Source: a virus | Reading direction: 5' to 3' (one strand) | IMG/VR virus record: IMGVR_UViG_3300037149_000105 | Location: 1 to 64,000 of that record | Length of the DNA: 64,000 bases | Part shown: positions 41,951 through 49,776 of the stretch, piece by piece | Layout: each line of letters starts with the position of its first letter | Position numbering within the stretch: the first letter of the stretch is position 1 | The notes under the pieces: model-generated | What the model saw: the letters and a program-made list of their open reading frames with translations, nothing else | The model's database searches: none | Told to the model about the DNA's origin: nothing | Made by a program: the position numbers and the translations under genes

Positions 41951-42492
41951 TGCCACTCCTCCTTATCCACACGACTTTGTTTGGCTTTGAGCATAAAGTC
42001 TTCTTCCATCTTCAGGGCTCCTGCATAACCAGTTCCCGCTACAATTTTTTGAGCTAATGCTTTTTCTTCCTCAACTGCCTGCCTGCCAAATTTCTGAGTT
42101 AGGAGTTCTTCCACCTCATCCATTTTTTCGTCAGTCTCTGCCCCCTCCTCATCTAGCTCTTGACGGTAAGTGGCAGCGTCCGGGGCTTTCCACCAGGGAG
42201 ACACCTCGAACATCCGATGAGGGTCAAGACTACCTTTGTAAAACTTGTAGACCGTCTCCAGAGCACCCCGAGGAATTGAGGTCAGAACTTTCAACGCCTC
42301 CTCCGGAGTCACATCCTTCCCAGAAATATCATAGAGGGCGTGAGCGGTGATGGCGAGGCGGTCAGCCATTTTATGTTTTTCAACCCACTCGCTCACCGGA
42401 GGCATATCCTTCCAGGTGAGTCGGCGGAAATGAAACACATGGTTCAAAACCTTCATCTCTAGCTCATTCTTAACTTCAGGTAGGGTGGACAT
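41947..42492 (-). CDS. Tail-module protein, first gene of the leftward operon
   Basis: The product is 181 aa if started at ATG 42492, which has AGAGG five bases ahead; a TTG at 42561 would give 204 aa but has no good site. Sequence features: FHFRRLTWKDMPPVSEWVEK near the start, ALYDISGKDVTPEEALKVL, the WWKAPDAATYRQELDEEG segment, and an acidic then basic helical end. In tail modules short genes like this often encode assembly chaperones. It is the most upstream leftward gene, next to the divergent control region, and probably heads the tail operon. Confidence 0.5.
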   Translation of the reverse strand: MSTLPEVKNELEMKVLNHVFHFRRLTWKDMPPVSEWVEKHKMADRLAITAHALYDISGKDVTPEEALKVLTSIPRGALETVYKFYKGSLDPHRMFEVSPWWKAPDAATYRQELDEEGAETDEKMDEVEELLTQKFGRQAVEEEKALAQKIVAGTGYAGALKMEEDFMLKAKQSRVDKEEWQ

Positions 42493-42752
42493 CATAGCCT
42501 CTAACAGGGGGTGGAAAAGCTGGGGACTTGGAATGACCTGAGAAGACCAAAAATGAATCAAACGGGAAAAGTTCCAGTTTTATGTGTTTTCGAGTAGTCT
42601 CAAATATGAAGAACCGCATGAACACTCAATTCCTTGTTTCACTGACCCTAAAATTCCCTATATAACTCCAGTAAAAAGAAGAAGAGAATGTATATATAAT
42701 ATTATTGTACTCTTTATCTCTAAAAGGATTTTGAAAAAGGAAGGAGGAAATT
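42493..42752. promoter_or_regulatory. AT-rich divergent intergenic control region
   Basis: The leftward tail genes and the rightward genes diverge here. The stretch 42655-42720 is very AT-rich. A perfect TATAAT lies at 42695-42700 on the plus strand, inside a longer alternating T/A run that can also be read as a minus-strand -10. The sequence TTCCCTATATA at 42654-42664 resembles the upstream half of the promoters at 48974, 49729 and 51936, but no -10 follows at their 18-base spacing. The plus-strand gene at 42753 has AGGAGG six bases before its TTG. Promoters probably lie here in both directions; exact sites are not proven. Confidence 0.5.
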
Positions 42753-44135
42753 TTGTTCAGAAAATCTTCGAAGGGAGTGGACTTCCGGTATCAACCTAAG
42801 ATGAAGAAAATTTCCAGGACTGTCCTTTTGACCTCCCCAGGTAGTTTTCCGGCACTGCCGGAGCCTGCCGGGTACTTCCGCAAGGGGGAGAAGTGGTTCT
42901 GGTACCAATCTGCTTCGACCGGAATCAAATGCGAGGGTGATTGGATGCATGATCGCCGCAGTAATGCGCTTCGCAGCACTGGCTCTGGTGGCATCTTTCA
43001 GGAACTTCGCCAGGAGACAGACTATCAGGATGAGGGGGGCAGCATCGTCTTCCAAGCACCCTTTGATGAGTCGGACTACTCTGAACGGACTCTGCGGTTG
43101 AGAGAAGTGATCAGGCTGCCCCTGGGGGCTTCGAGAGCCCTCTACCATTATTTTGACACCTATCAGGATGTATGGAATTGCTTGGTTCATCTAGACCGTT
43201 CGGGAGTCCTCATCAAAGCTAATACCGGAGACCCCTCAGAGAGAAAGATTCGTCGGGATTACGTCAACCGCCGCAGTCAATCCACTCACCCACTTCGTCT
43301 GAAAAAGCAATCCAGGGTGGGGTCCATTCCCATCAGTTCTGAAATTCGAACGGAACTTAAGCAGATGGTGGGTTTAGATTGGCGGTGCGTCATATCCATG
43401 CGGCTTCTTCGATGGGGGAAGAGGGTAATCTTAGCCTACACCCATAAAGAAACTAGGATTCATGAGGTCAACTTGGAACACCGCAGTATTAATTCCTGCC
43501 GTGACCCACGCTTATGTGATATGGGTATATGTTTCAGCCCCAATGGGATGACTGTGCAGATTCAGAATCCCACTGAAGACCGGCAGGGGAGCTTTGTTCC
43601 CAAAGCCAAACTCACCAAGCAATATATCAATCAACTTGTAGCTCAAATGGTTGGAAAGATAAGGGTTGTAGCAATAGACCCAATCTGCCCTAGCGGTTTG
43701 AACGACATTAAGACTTACCTAACACGTAAGCTCAGGGCTCTACAGGCGGAAGGTGCCATGGAGTTCCGATCACCCAAGCTGGTCTCGTTGGGTGCGAAGT
43801 ACAAAGACCATCCTCAGCATCATCCGCTGCACTTACATGTGTGGCAGAGGAATCTGATGAAGGAATGGTTTGACTACTCGTTAATCTTGGGACTAACTGG
43901 AAGGCCCGTTCTGGTTCGGGAGGTAAATGGAACTCTGATTGGAGGAGACAGCCAACAGGTTATAAATCCGCTTACCCGAGCGAATCACGCCATCCAAACG
44001 GCTTTGGCTAAGATGGACTTGTGGCACGGTGCCACATTCCTACGTAGCAGAAGCTGGCAAAGAGTGCGATCAGCGTTCAACCGTCAACTATGTAAACTCC
44101 AGTCAAAAGAAGAAAATAATCATGAGGATAAGTAG
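42753..44135 (+). CDS. Unrecognised 460-aa protein, possible RuvC/TnpB-like fold
   Basis: It starts at TTG 42753 with AGGAGG six bases ahead. The protein is basic and rich in Arg. I do not recognise a family with certainty. Two stretches look like strands of an RNase H-type fold: LCDMGICFSPNGMTVQI near residue 266, like the first RuvC strand of TnpB proteins, and KIRVVAIDPICPSGLNDIK near 307, like the opening of RuvC resolvases. Near the end, GRPVLVREVNG and NPLTRANHAIQTALAKM resemble the last RuvC strand and helix, but the expected final Asp is replaced. No zinc finger is present. Downstream, a non-coding stretch ends in a hairpin very like the one at the TnpB gene of this window. A dead or altered RNA-guided protein is one reading; an unrelated phage protein is equally possible. 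Confidence 0.6.
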   Translation: MFRKSSKGVDFRYQPKMKKISRTVLLTSPGSFPALPEPAGYFRKGEKWFWYQSASTGIKCEGDWMHDRRSNALRSTGSGGIFQELRQETDYQDEGGSIVFQAPFDESDYSERTLRLREVIRLPLGASRALYHYFDTYQDVWNCLVHLDRSGVLIKANTGDPSERKIRRDYVNRRSQSTHPLRLKKQSRVGSIPISSEIRTELKQMVGLDWRCVISMRLLRWGKRVILAYTHKETRIHEVNLEHRSINSCRDPRLCDMGICFSPNGMTVQIQNPTEDRQGSFVPKAKLTKQYINQLVAQMVGKIRVVAIDPICPSGLNDIKTYLTRKLRALQAEGAMEFRSPKLVSLGAKYKDHPQHHPLHLHVWQRNLMKEWFDYSLILGLTGRPVLVREVNGTLIGGDSQQVINPLTRANHAIQTALAKMDLWHGATFLRSRSWQRVRSAFNRQLCKLQSKEENNHEDK

Positions 44136-44327
44136 CCCCGTTCCTCTCGCAGAGTGTTACCGTATCCCCTTCCGGGGGTAACACCGCATCCCAACTCGGA
44201 CTTGCAGCCCAGTCTAGCTATGAAAAGGCCGCTCATTACCACGTAACACCCGCAACACTTACCGTAACGTTCGAAGAAATGCTGAAACCCCTCCTTTAAA
44301 GGAGGGTAGAATGAGTATTATCTAGGT
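44136..44327 (+). ncRNA. Structured non-coding stretch ending in a TnpB-type hairpin
   Basis: This gap of 192 bases has three visible structures. An inverted repeat GTGTTACC/GGTAACAC at about 44154-44184 encloses an inner CCC/GGG pair. The word TTACCGTA occurs both there and at 44260-44267. A perfect palindrome CCCTCCTTT/AAAGGAGGG lies at 44289-44306. The last lies in CTGAAACCCCTCC...GGAGGGTAGAATG, which follows the pattern GAA-x-CCCCTCC-loop-GGAGGG-AG-x-ATG of the TnpB end at 55636-55664. TnpB guide RNAs end at such a hairpin. Whether this stretch is transcribed as a separate RNA is not shown. The AGGAGG in the hairpin could also act as a ribosome site for a four-codon frame at 44311. Confidence 0.4.
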
Positions 44328-45131
44328 ATGCCACAAGACCTGAACTTAGAATGCAACGAGAAAATCCGAATCAACACGGATATGCTGAAGGACTACAACT
44401 TCTTCCACTTTCGGGATCTCGTCGCACTCCCCAAGATGAACGACCTGATATTTCGGAGTCGGTTGTTCAACACCTCTTGGCTCTCCCGCAAAGAGGCCCT
44501 ACAGAGGCTACAAAAGTTTTTTCTTGAGGGAAATCAATTCAGCCAAACTTTGAGTAAGAAAGAACTATCTCTGGAACGAGATTATCATATCTTGTTTGAT
44601 CCGAAGGAACAACTGGATTTGATACTAGCCGAAGAGGCAGACTTCCTTCCACAAAACCAGACGCACAAAGCACATGAGGATTATGCCCTACTGGCCGAAC
44701 TATCCCGACTTCAGGTCAGGGATGCACTCCCAGAGGATGGGGAGGCTATGTTCAAGGCAATCAACCTTACCCTTAGTAGGAAACTTGTAAAAGTTTCTCC
44801 AACTTGGCTCCCCTGTTATCTACAAATGGATGATGGAACCCTGGTTGGCCCCCAATTTTTTGCCCCTACGGCGGATGCGGCTGAGTCATTTGCTAAGATT
44901 GTTGATGATGCCTTATCCCAAGAATCTCCTTTGACTGAAAAAAAGACAGTTGGGCTGTATGCCCTTGGATTCCTCCCACCCGACCCCACTCTTCTGACTC
45001 AAAAAGTCATTGATGAAGAGTTTCAGATGGTTGAGAAAATTATTATCACAAAACGAGCCCGAGAAGTTCGGAGTGAAGAGCTTAACGAGCCTAGTTGGAA
45101 TCCTGAAAACATTACAACCGACGAACTGTGA
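44328..45131 (+). CDS. Hypothetical protein, 267 aa
   Basis: It begins MPQDLNLECNEKIRINTDML. The ATG at 44328 has only a weak AGGT before it; a strong AAAGGAGG lies 20 bases upstream inside a hairpin and is followed by a four-codon frame (ATG 44311 to TAG 44325) whose stop sits three bases before this start. The sequence is a charged alpha/beta mixture without recognised motifs; landmarks are LYALGFLPPDPTLLTQKVID and the acidic end NPENITTDEL. It lies just upstream of the ribonucleotide reductase gene. Function unknown. Confidence 0.6.
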   Translation: MPQDLNLECNEKIRINTDMLKDYNFFHFRDLVALPKMNDLIFRSRLFNTSWLSRKEALQRLQKFFLEGNQFSQTLSKKELSLERDYHILFDPKEQLDLILAEEADFLPQNQTHKAHEDYALLAELSRLQVRDALPEDGEAMFKAINLTLSRKLVKVSPTWLPCYLQMDDGTLVGPQFFAPTADAAESFAKIVDDALSQESPLTEKKTVGLYALGFLPPDPTLLTQKVIDEEFQMVEKIIITKRAREVRSEELNEPSWNPENITTDEL

Positions 45132-45199
45132 CGTAGGGAATGTTTTTGCATTTCTTCATCACTGGCGGAAATCCAGTATTTGTAATTTAGGAGTAAGGC

Positions 45200-47815
45200 G
45201 TGATTGACAAAGTTTTGACCTATGAGGAACTCTATGACGACTACATCACAAGCAAAGGATTTGATGTAAGTAGTGCATCTGACTCAATTAAGAGTGAAGC
45301 GAATGCTTATGCCAAGTGTTATGATTGGTATATTGAGAAGATGAAGGTTTTACCAGAAAATGCAACTTTGGCATCTCATATTTGGGTAGATAAATATGCG
45401 CTTCACACACAATCTGGGGTTTGTTGCGAGCAAACTCCTGTTGAAATGTGGGATAGGATTTCTATCGTTTTAGCAAATGAAGAAATGAAAAGTTCCTCCA
45501 ATACCAAGGAATTCTCCTATTGGAAGGACAAGTTTTATGGTATCCTGGATGGTTGGAAATACTCACCACAGGGCTCAGGGCTGTTCGCCTTGGGAAACCC
45601 CTATGTGAAGGCCAGCAGCTCTAATTGCTTCACCCTACCCCCACCAGAGGACAACCTGGAATCCATTTTTGATACGGCCAAGAACATGGCTCGTATTTTT
45701 GCTTTTCGTGGCGGGGAGGGTCACGATATCAGTAATCTTCGCCCCCGTGGAGCCGCAACAAACAATGCAGCCCGGTCTTCCACCGGAGCGGCTAGCTTCA
45801 TGGACTTCTTCTCTTATACGACTGGGATGATTGGGCAGTCCGGTCGGAGAGGAGCTAATCTCCTGACTTTGCGAATCAACCATCCGGATATTGAGCTTTT
45901 CATTGAAGAAAAATCTGATATGAAGAAGCAACCCTTTTTTGATGAGTTGGCTTCGGTTGGGATCAACATCAACGATTACAAGTGGGCTGCGGTCGCGGAT
46001 CGTCTCAAGTCCACTTCTCACTCCAATGTCTCGGTTCGGATCAACGACCAGTTTATGAAGGCGGTCAAGGAAGATGGGGAGTATGAGCTTTGGTTTGAGT
46101 TCAGGGATAACGCCTACTCTCGAATTTCAAGAATGATTAAGGCCCGAGTCCTGTGGGACAAGTTGATGTACCATGCGTGGAGTTCGGCTGAACCGGGAAT
46201 TCTCAACTGGGACCACATCATCCGAGAGTCCCCAGCAGACCAATACACTAATCTTCCAGAGATTGAGTTCACCGATCCTGCAACCGGTGAGACCAAATGG
46301 GTCACCTATTCATTTGAAACCGTTGGACTTAATCCCTGCGCGGAGGAAGTATTAAGCGCTTATGACTCCTGCAACCTGGGTCTCTTTCTCCTCCCCACTT
46401 TTGTGAAGAATCCATACACTCCAGAGGCAAGCTTTGACTTCCAGGCTTATGCTGAAGTCGTTGCCATGGGGGTGAGAGCACAGGACAATATCAAATCATG
46501 GGATCTCCCGATTCTCCCACTTGAAGGTAATCGTATCGCTGGGGTGTTGGGTCGTCGCATCTCCGTAGGTAACACTGGATTGGCTGATGCGCTGGCCATG
46601 CTGGGTCTTCGTTATGATACGGATGAAGCAATACAAATGGCCGAGTCCATCTATGATTTCTTGGCCAATACTGCTTATCAAACTTCTGCTCTGTTGGCCG
46701 AGGAGAAGGGCAGCTTCCAGATTTTTGACTGGGAGCGTCATAAGAAATGCCCCTTCATTCAACGTCTGAGTAAAGAAACTCAGAAGATGATCCGGACCAA
46801 AGGTCTGCGAAATATTGGGTTACTCACTCAGTCCCCTGCGGGTTCCTTGAGCATTCTTATGCGAAACTGCACCTCTGGAATTGAGCCGCTTTTCTTGGCA
46901 GCAATGAATCGTAGCGTGAAAGTTCCCGGATCTGGAGATACGGTTCAATACATCGTCTATCACCAGGGAATCCAAGATGCGTTGAACATCAACCCCAATT
47001 TCGATATGTCTGTCTATGTGGAGGCCAACTCTATCGATTACCACAAGCGAATCAAGATGCAAGCAGCTATTCAGCAACACATTGACCATAGCATTAGTTC
47101 CACCGTTAATCTCCCAAATGATGCCACCGTTGAAGATGTGAGCCAGCTTTACATGGAAGCATATGATAACGGACTGAAAGGAATAACTGTTTATCGAGAT
47201 GGATGCCGTTCGGGAGTGCTAAATAGCATCAAGAAGGAAGTTGTAGACCCGATTGTTCGAAGAGAACGGCCTAAAACCACTGATATCAAGATTCACAAGG
47301 TCAAATACAAGGATAAACCCTGGTCCGTGCTGGTGGGGCTGGTTAATGGCACCCCCATTGAAGTATTTGCTGGAGTAGAAGAGGACACTCCCCTTCCCAA
47401 CAAATACTATAAGGCAGAACTTGTTAAAAAGTCACGAGGCCATTACTCTCTCACTGTATGGCTTAGCGAGGATGAAGAAAGTGATATTGTAAAAATTAGT
47501 AATATTGGCGCTCGTTTCCCTTCCCCGGAGGGTTTAGCACTTACTCGGTTTATCTCATTATCTCTTAGGAATGGCGTGATGGTTTCAGATATTTGTGAAC
47601 AGCTTCAAAAATCTTCAAACTCCCTTTTTGATTACCCCAGTGTGTTAAATCGAGTACTAAAAAACTACGTTCCTGATGAAGAGGCTATAGCTAAAGAACT
47701 AGCTAAAGGAGAAGTGTGTCCGCTTTGTGGGGCGGAGCTAGTGTTTAAACGAGAGAGTGGGTGTTTAGTTAAACTCTGTAGTTCTTGCAATTTTATGGAT
47801 TCTAAGTGTGGGTAG
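45200..47815 (+). CDS. nrdJ: Class II (B12-dependent) ribonucleotide reductase
   Basis: This 871-aa enzyme starts at GTG 45200 (TTAGGAG upstream). It reduces ribonucleotides to deoxyribonucleotides using adenosylcobalamin, feeding phage DNA synthesis. Visible marks are the substrate-site Cys in SSNCFTLPP near 142, RGGEGHDISNLRPRGA near 167, the NPCAEEVLSAYDSCNLG active-site loop near 379 with the catalytic Cys and Glu, and QSPAGSLSILM with CTSGIEPLF near 550. The last 35 residues hold the redox Cys set CPLCG...C...CSSC...C that regenerates the enzyme. No separate small subunit gene is nearby, as expected for class II. An HNH gene overlaps its end and dUTPase follows. Confidence 0.95.
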   Translation: MIDKVLTYEELYDDYITSKGFDVSSASDSIKSEANAYAKCYDWYIEKMKVLPENATLASHIWVDKYALHTQSGVCCEQTPVEMWDRISIVLANEEMKSSSNTKEFSYWKDKFYGILDGWKYSPQGSGLFALGNPYVKASSSNCFTLPPPEDNLESIFDTAKNMARIFAFRGGEGHDISNLRPRGAATNNAARSSTGAASFMDFFSYTTGMIGQSGRRGANLLTLRINHPDIELFIEEKSDMKKQPFFDELASVGININDYKWAAVADRLKSTSHSNVSVRINDQFMKAVKEDGEYELWFEFRDNAYSRISRMIKARVLWDKLMYHAWSSAEPGILNWDHIIRESPADQYTNLPEIEFTDPATGETKWVTYSFETVGLNPCAEEVLSAYDSCNLGLFLLPTFVKNPYTPEASFDFQAYAEVVAMGVRAQDNIKSWDLPILPLEGNRIAGVLGRRISVGNTGLADALAMLGLRYDTDEAIQMAESIYDFLANTAYQTSALLAEEKGSFQIFDWERHKKCPFIQRLSKETQKMIRTKGLRNIGLLTQSPAGSLSILMRNCTSGIEPLFLAAMNRSVKVPGSGDTVQYIVYHQGIQDALNINPNFDMSVYVEANSIDYHKRIKMQAAIQQHIDHSISSTVNLPNDATVEDVSQLYMEAYDNGLKGITVYRDGCRSGVLNSIKKEVVDPIVRRERPKTTDIKIHKVKYKDKPWSVLVGLVNGTPIEVFAGVEEDTPLPNKYYKAELVKKSRGHYSLTVWLSEDEESDIVKISNIGARFPSPEGLALTRFISLSLRNGVMVSDICEQLQKSSNSLFDYPSVLNRVLKNYVPDEEAIAKELAKGEVCPLCGAELVFKRESGCLVKLCSSCNFMDSKCG

Positions 47816-47816
47816 G

Positions 47817-48533
47817 ATGAAAAGTGGGATTAGAGACCTAACAGGGTTAATAGTGGGAAAACTGACGGTGGTATCCCCATCTTCACGAAGGAGTAAAAAT
47901 GGTAGCTGCTACTGGGTATGTCAATGTTCCTGTGGTAATCAAGTAGAGATTCAGAGCCAGCGGCTTACTTACTCTGGGAGAAAGACATCTTCTTGTGGGT
48001 GCTCACGAGTAGCCCCCTTAGAAGGAAAAACATTCGGAAGGCTCACAGTCTTGGAACGAGCATCTAAAGTAGGAGGGAGGGACACCTTTTGGAAATGTAT
48101 GTGCTCCTGTGGTAACGAGGTCGTTGTCTCAACCTCTCATTTAAAAGCTAGCACTGCTTCGTGTGGTTGCTTACAGAGGGATTGTGTAAGAGATTATTTT
48201 AGACACTACAGAAAATCTTCTGGCAGAGATGAGAATACCCTTCTCACTTCAATTGATGAGCAGCTAAGGGGGGTGATAAAATCTTCTGGAGTTAAACGTA
48301 AAGTCTTACTACGAGATGGGTTTAAATGTCAAATTTGTGGGGACCATTATAATTTAAGAGTCCATCACATTATCCCCTTAAGTAAAGATAACACAAAGGC
48401 CATTCTTATGTCTAATTTGATAACTTTGTGCCATTACTGTCACAAAATATCTGCACATGATGGGCACAACCATAAACTAAATCCTTTTGTTCAGAAATTC
48501 TTTATATCAATTACCACGAAGGAGAAGTTATGA
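47817..48533 (+). CDS. HNH homing endonuclease with two Cys-rich N-terminal repeats
   Basis: The product is 238 aa from ATG 47817, one base after the nrdJ stop; a GTG at 47808 would overlap it. Residues 10-100 hold two similar units, each with (F/V)GKLTV or FGRLTV, W-x-C-x-CSCGN and SSCGC or ASCGC. These are probable zinc-bound DNA-recognition units found in other phage HNH proteins. The C-terminal HNH motif is RDGFKCQICGDHYNLRVHHI, IPLSKDN, then LITLCHYCH. Free-standing HNH genes of this type insert beside conserved phage genes, often nrd genes. The gene separates two genes of one pathway, nrdJ and dut, which fits a later insertion. Confidence 0.92.
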   Translation: MKSGIRDLTGLIVGKLTVVSPSSRRSKNGSCYWVCQCSCGNQVEIQSQRLTYSGRKTSSCGCSRVAPLEGKTFGRLTVLERASKVGGRDTFWKCMCSCGNEVVVSTSHLKASTASCGCLQRDCVRDYFRHYRKSSGRDENTLLTSIDEQLRGVIKSSGVKRKVLLRDGFKCQICGDHYNLRVHHIIPLSKDNTKAILMSNLITLCHYCHKISAHDGHNHKLNPFVQKFFISITTKEKL

Positions 48534-48964
48534 ATGAAGCATTGCGTGTTTTTCGATCCGCCCCTACGGCTAAGTTGCCCTCCAAGGCAAATTTTACAGA
48601 TACAGGTTACGATTTGTTTGTGAACCAGGAATGTCTTGTAACCGAGGCCCCCCATGCCTACCCAACAGGTATCAAGCTCCTCATTCCTCCTGGATATTGG
48701 GTCAAGTTTCTTGAAAAAAGTGGTAAAGCCCTGAAGGGATTGAAGATTCACGGAGGGGTAATTGATAATGAGTATACGGGAGAACTCAAGGTCATTGCCT
48801 CCGCTTACCCCCCACTTCATCTTCAGGCCGGTGATGCTATTTGCCAGTTTAGTCTTGAGCAGCTTACGCTTATGCCCTTGACTGAGATATCCGAAGAAGA
48901 ATTTTTAGAGGGGCAGGAGAAGAGCCAACGCAAGGATGCTGGCTTTGGTTCCACGGGTCGCTGA
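48530..48964 (+). CDS. dut: dUTPase
   Basis: This 144-aa trimeric dUTPase converts dUTP to dUMP and pyrophosphate, keeping uracil out of phage DNA and supplying dUMP. All five motifs are in order: TDTGYDL at 23-29, EKSGKA at 62-67, GGVIDNEYTGEL at 75-86 with the catalytic Asp79, GDAICQF at 101-107 and GFGSTGR at 138-144. Length is normal for the family. The start overlaps the HNH stop by four bases (ATGA) and has GGAG upstream, so it is coupled to the HNH gene. Confidence 0.96.
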   Translation: MNEALRVFRSAPTAKLPSKANFTDTGYDLFVNQECLVTEAPHAYPTGIKLLIPPGYWVKFLEKSGKALKGLKIHGGVIDNEYTGELKVIASAYPPLHLQAGDAICQFSLEQLTLMPLTEISEEEFLEGQEKSQRKDAGFGSTGR

Positions 48965-49003
48965 AAGTTTTTGTATACAGATTCTCCTGCCAACCGGTAT
49001 CAT
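48963..49003 (+). promoter_or_regulatory. Phage promoter, family member 1
   Basis: The upstream box GAAAGTTTTTG runs directly into TATACA (48974-48979). Eighteen bases later lies TATCAT (48998-49003), and the next start codon is 16 bases after that, with GGAGG in between. The same box, spacing and distance to the start recur at 49729 and 51936. Confidence 0.7.
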
Positions 49004-49019
49004 AGGGTAGGAGGCTCTG

Positions 49020-49367
49020 ATGAGCAACGAGCAGACTCACCATGAAGGCGGATTTTGGGGTGGCATCACACTCGTCAGCATTCTATGGACTGTGCTGACG
49101 TTTGCTGTTTTCTTCATCTGCTTTAGCCTCATCTACTTTCTGGTGGTCTTCACGGTCTATGCAATTTGGTACTACTGCGAAGAGTTTGCAGGATGCCCTA
49201 AACAGTTATTACAATCTTATAACCCAGAGACCGGAAAACTCCATGAAATTATGGTTGATCGCAACCCGGCTGATATTATTTCAGTTTTCAACTTCTTTGC
49301 TGGAGTAATTTATTCAGTCATTGGGCTTTTTCTGCTTTGGCTTTTTCTCAAAGCCCTGACTATGTAA
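49020..49367 (+). CDS. Small membrane protein
   Basis: The product is 115 aa, starting ATG 49020 after TAGGAGG. A long hydrophobic stretch at 14-52 (LVSILWTVLTFAVFFICFSL and onward) is enough for one or two membrane passes, and a second lies at 86-112 (IISVFNFFAGVIYSVIGLFL). Between them is a loop with two Cys (YYCEEFAGC). No holin or other family was recognised. It has its own promoter of the same type as rIIA and rIIB, so it may be expressed with them. Inner-membrane location is likely. Confidence 0.7.
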   Translation: MSNEQTHHEGGFWGGITLVSILWTVLTFAVFFICFSLIYFLVVFTVYAIWYYCEEFAGCPKQLLQSYNPETGKLHEIMVDRNPADIISVFNFFAGVIYSVIGLFLLWLFLKALTM

Positions 49368-49398
49368 TACCTACCCACAGCCCTAAAGGAGGGGTCAT

Positions 49399-49719
49399 AT
49401 GAGTCAAGAAACATTTTTCATCGGTTCCGCTCCCTATGAGGAGGACTGCGCCCAAACCACAGACCCAAACTTCACTCAGCAAAATATGCTTGAGTGTCGG
49501 GTCTACATGGAGCAACTTCTTCGTGTGTTTGGGGTTTGTTCCGCCAAAGCCTTCCTGGCCATCAAGGCACAGAGCCATGACTTCGGAACTTACCGAGAAG
49601 TGGTAGTCAACTTCAACCCGGATGACCCGGATGCTGAGAAATACGCCATAGAGGTTGAGGGTGGCATCCCCAAGTGGGACGAGACCGCCCTGGAACAACT
49701 CAAGGGCGAAAAAAATTAA
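49399..49719 (+). CDS. Hypothetical small protein, 106 aa
   Basis: It has its ATG at 49399 after AAAGGAGGGG. It is acidic, with MSQETFFIGSAPYEEDCAQT at the start and a helical middle (MLECRVYMEQLLRVFGVCSA). A strand-rich end follows (YREVVVNFNPDDPDAEKYAIEVE). The layout suggests a compact soluble domain. It lies between the membrane protein and the rIIA promoter and probably shares the promoter at 48963. Function unknown. Confidence 0.65.
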   Translation: MSQETFFIGSAPYEEDCAQTTDPNFTQQNMLECRVYMEQLLRVFGVCSAKAFLAIKAQSHDFGTYREVVVNFNPDDPDAEKYAIEVEGGIPKWDETALEQLKGEKN

Positions 49720-49758
49720 AACTTCTCCTATACAAAACCCTAGTCAGTGCGATATACT
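49718..49758 (+). promoter_or_regulatory. Phage promoter, family member 2 (before rIIA)
   Basis: AAAACTTCTCC leads into TATACA (49729-49734), then 18 bases, then TATACT (49753-49758). The rIIA start lies 18 bases further, with GGAGGAG between. Confidence 0.75.
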
Positions 49759-49776
49759 GATTGTGGAGGAGAAAAC

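Noticed and set aside
41940-41960. Programmed frameshift joining the two genes upstream of the tape measure
   Set aside because: The genes overlap only by ATGA, the second has its own AAGGAGGAG site, and no slippery heptamer was seen in the overlap.
42655-42700. A fourth member of the promoter family in the divergent region
   Set aside because: TTCCCTATATA resembles the upstream half, but 18 bases later there is AGAGAA instead of a -10; the next T/A run is 26 bases away.
42720-43190. 156-aa minus-strand frame opposite the 460-aa gene
   Set aside because: The plus-strand gene has a strong ribosome site and longer frame; the antisense frame has no signal of its own.
49747-49776. GTG start ten codons upstream of rIIA
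   Set aside because: It would begin ahead of the -10 box and place the promoter inside the coding sequence; ATG 49777 has GGAGGAG before it.
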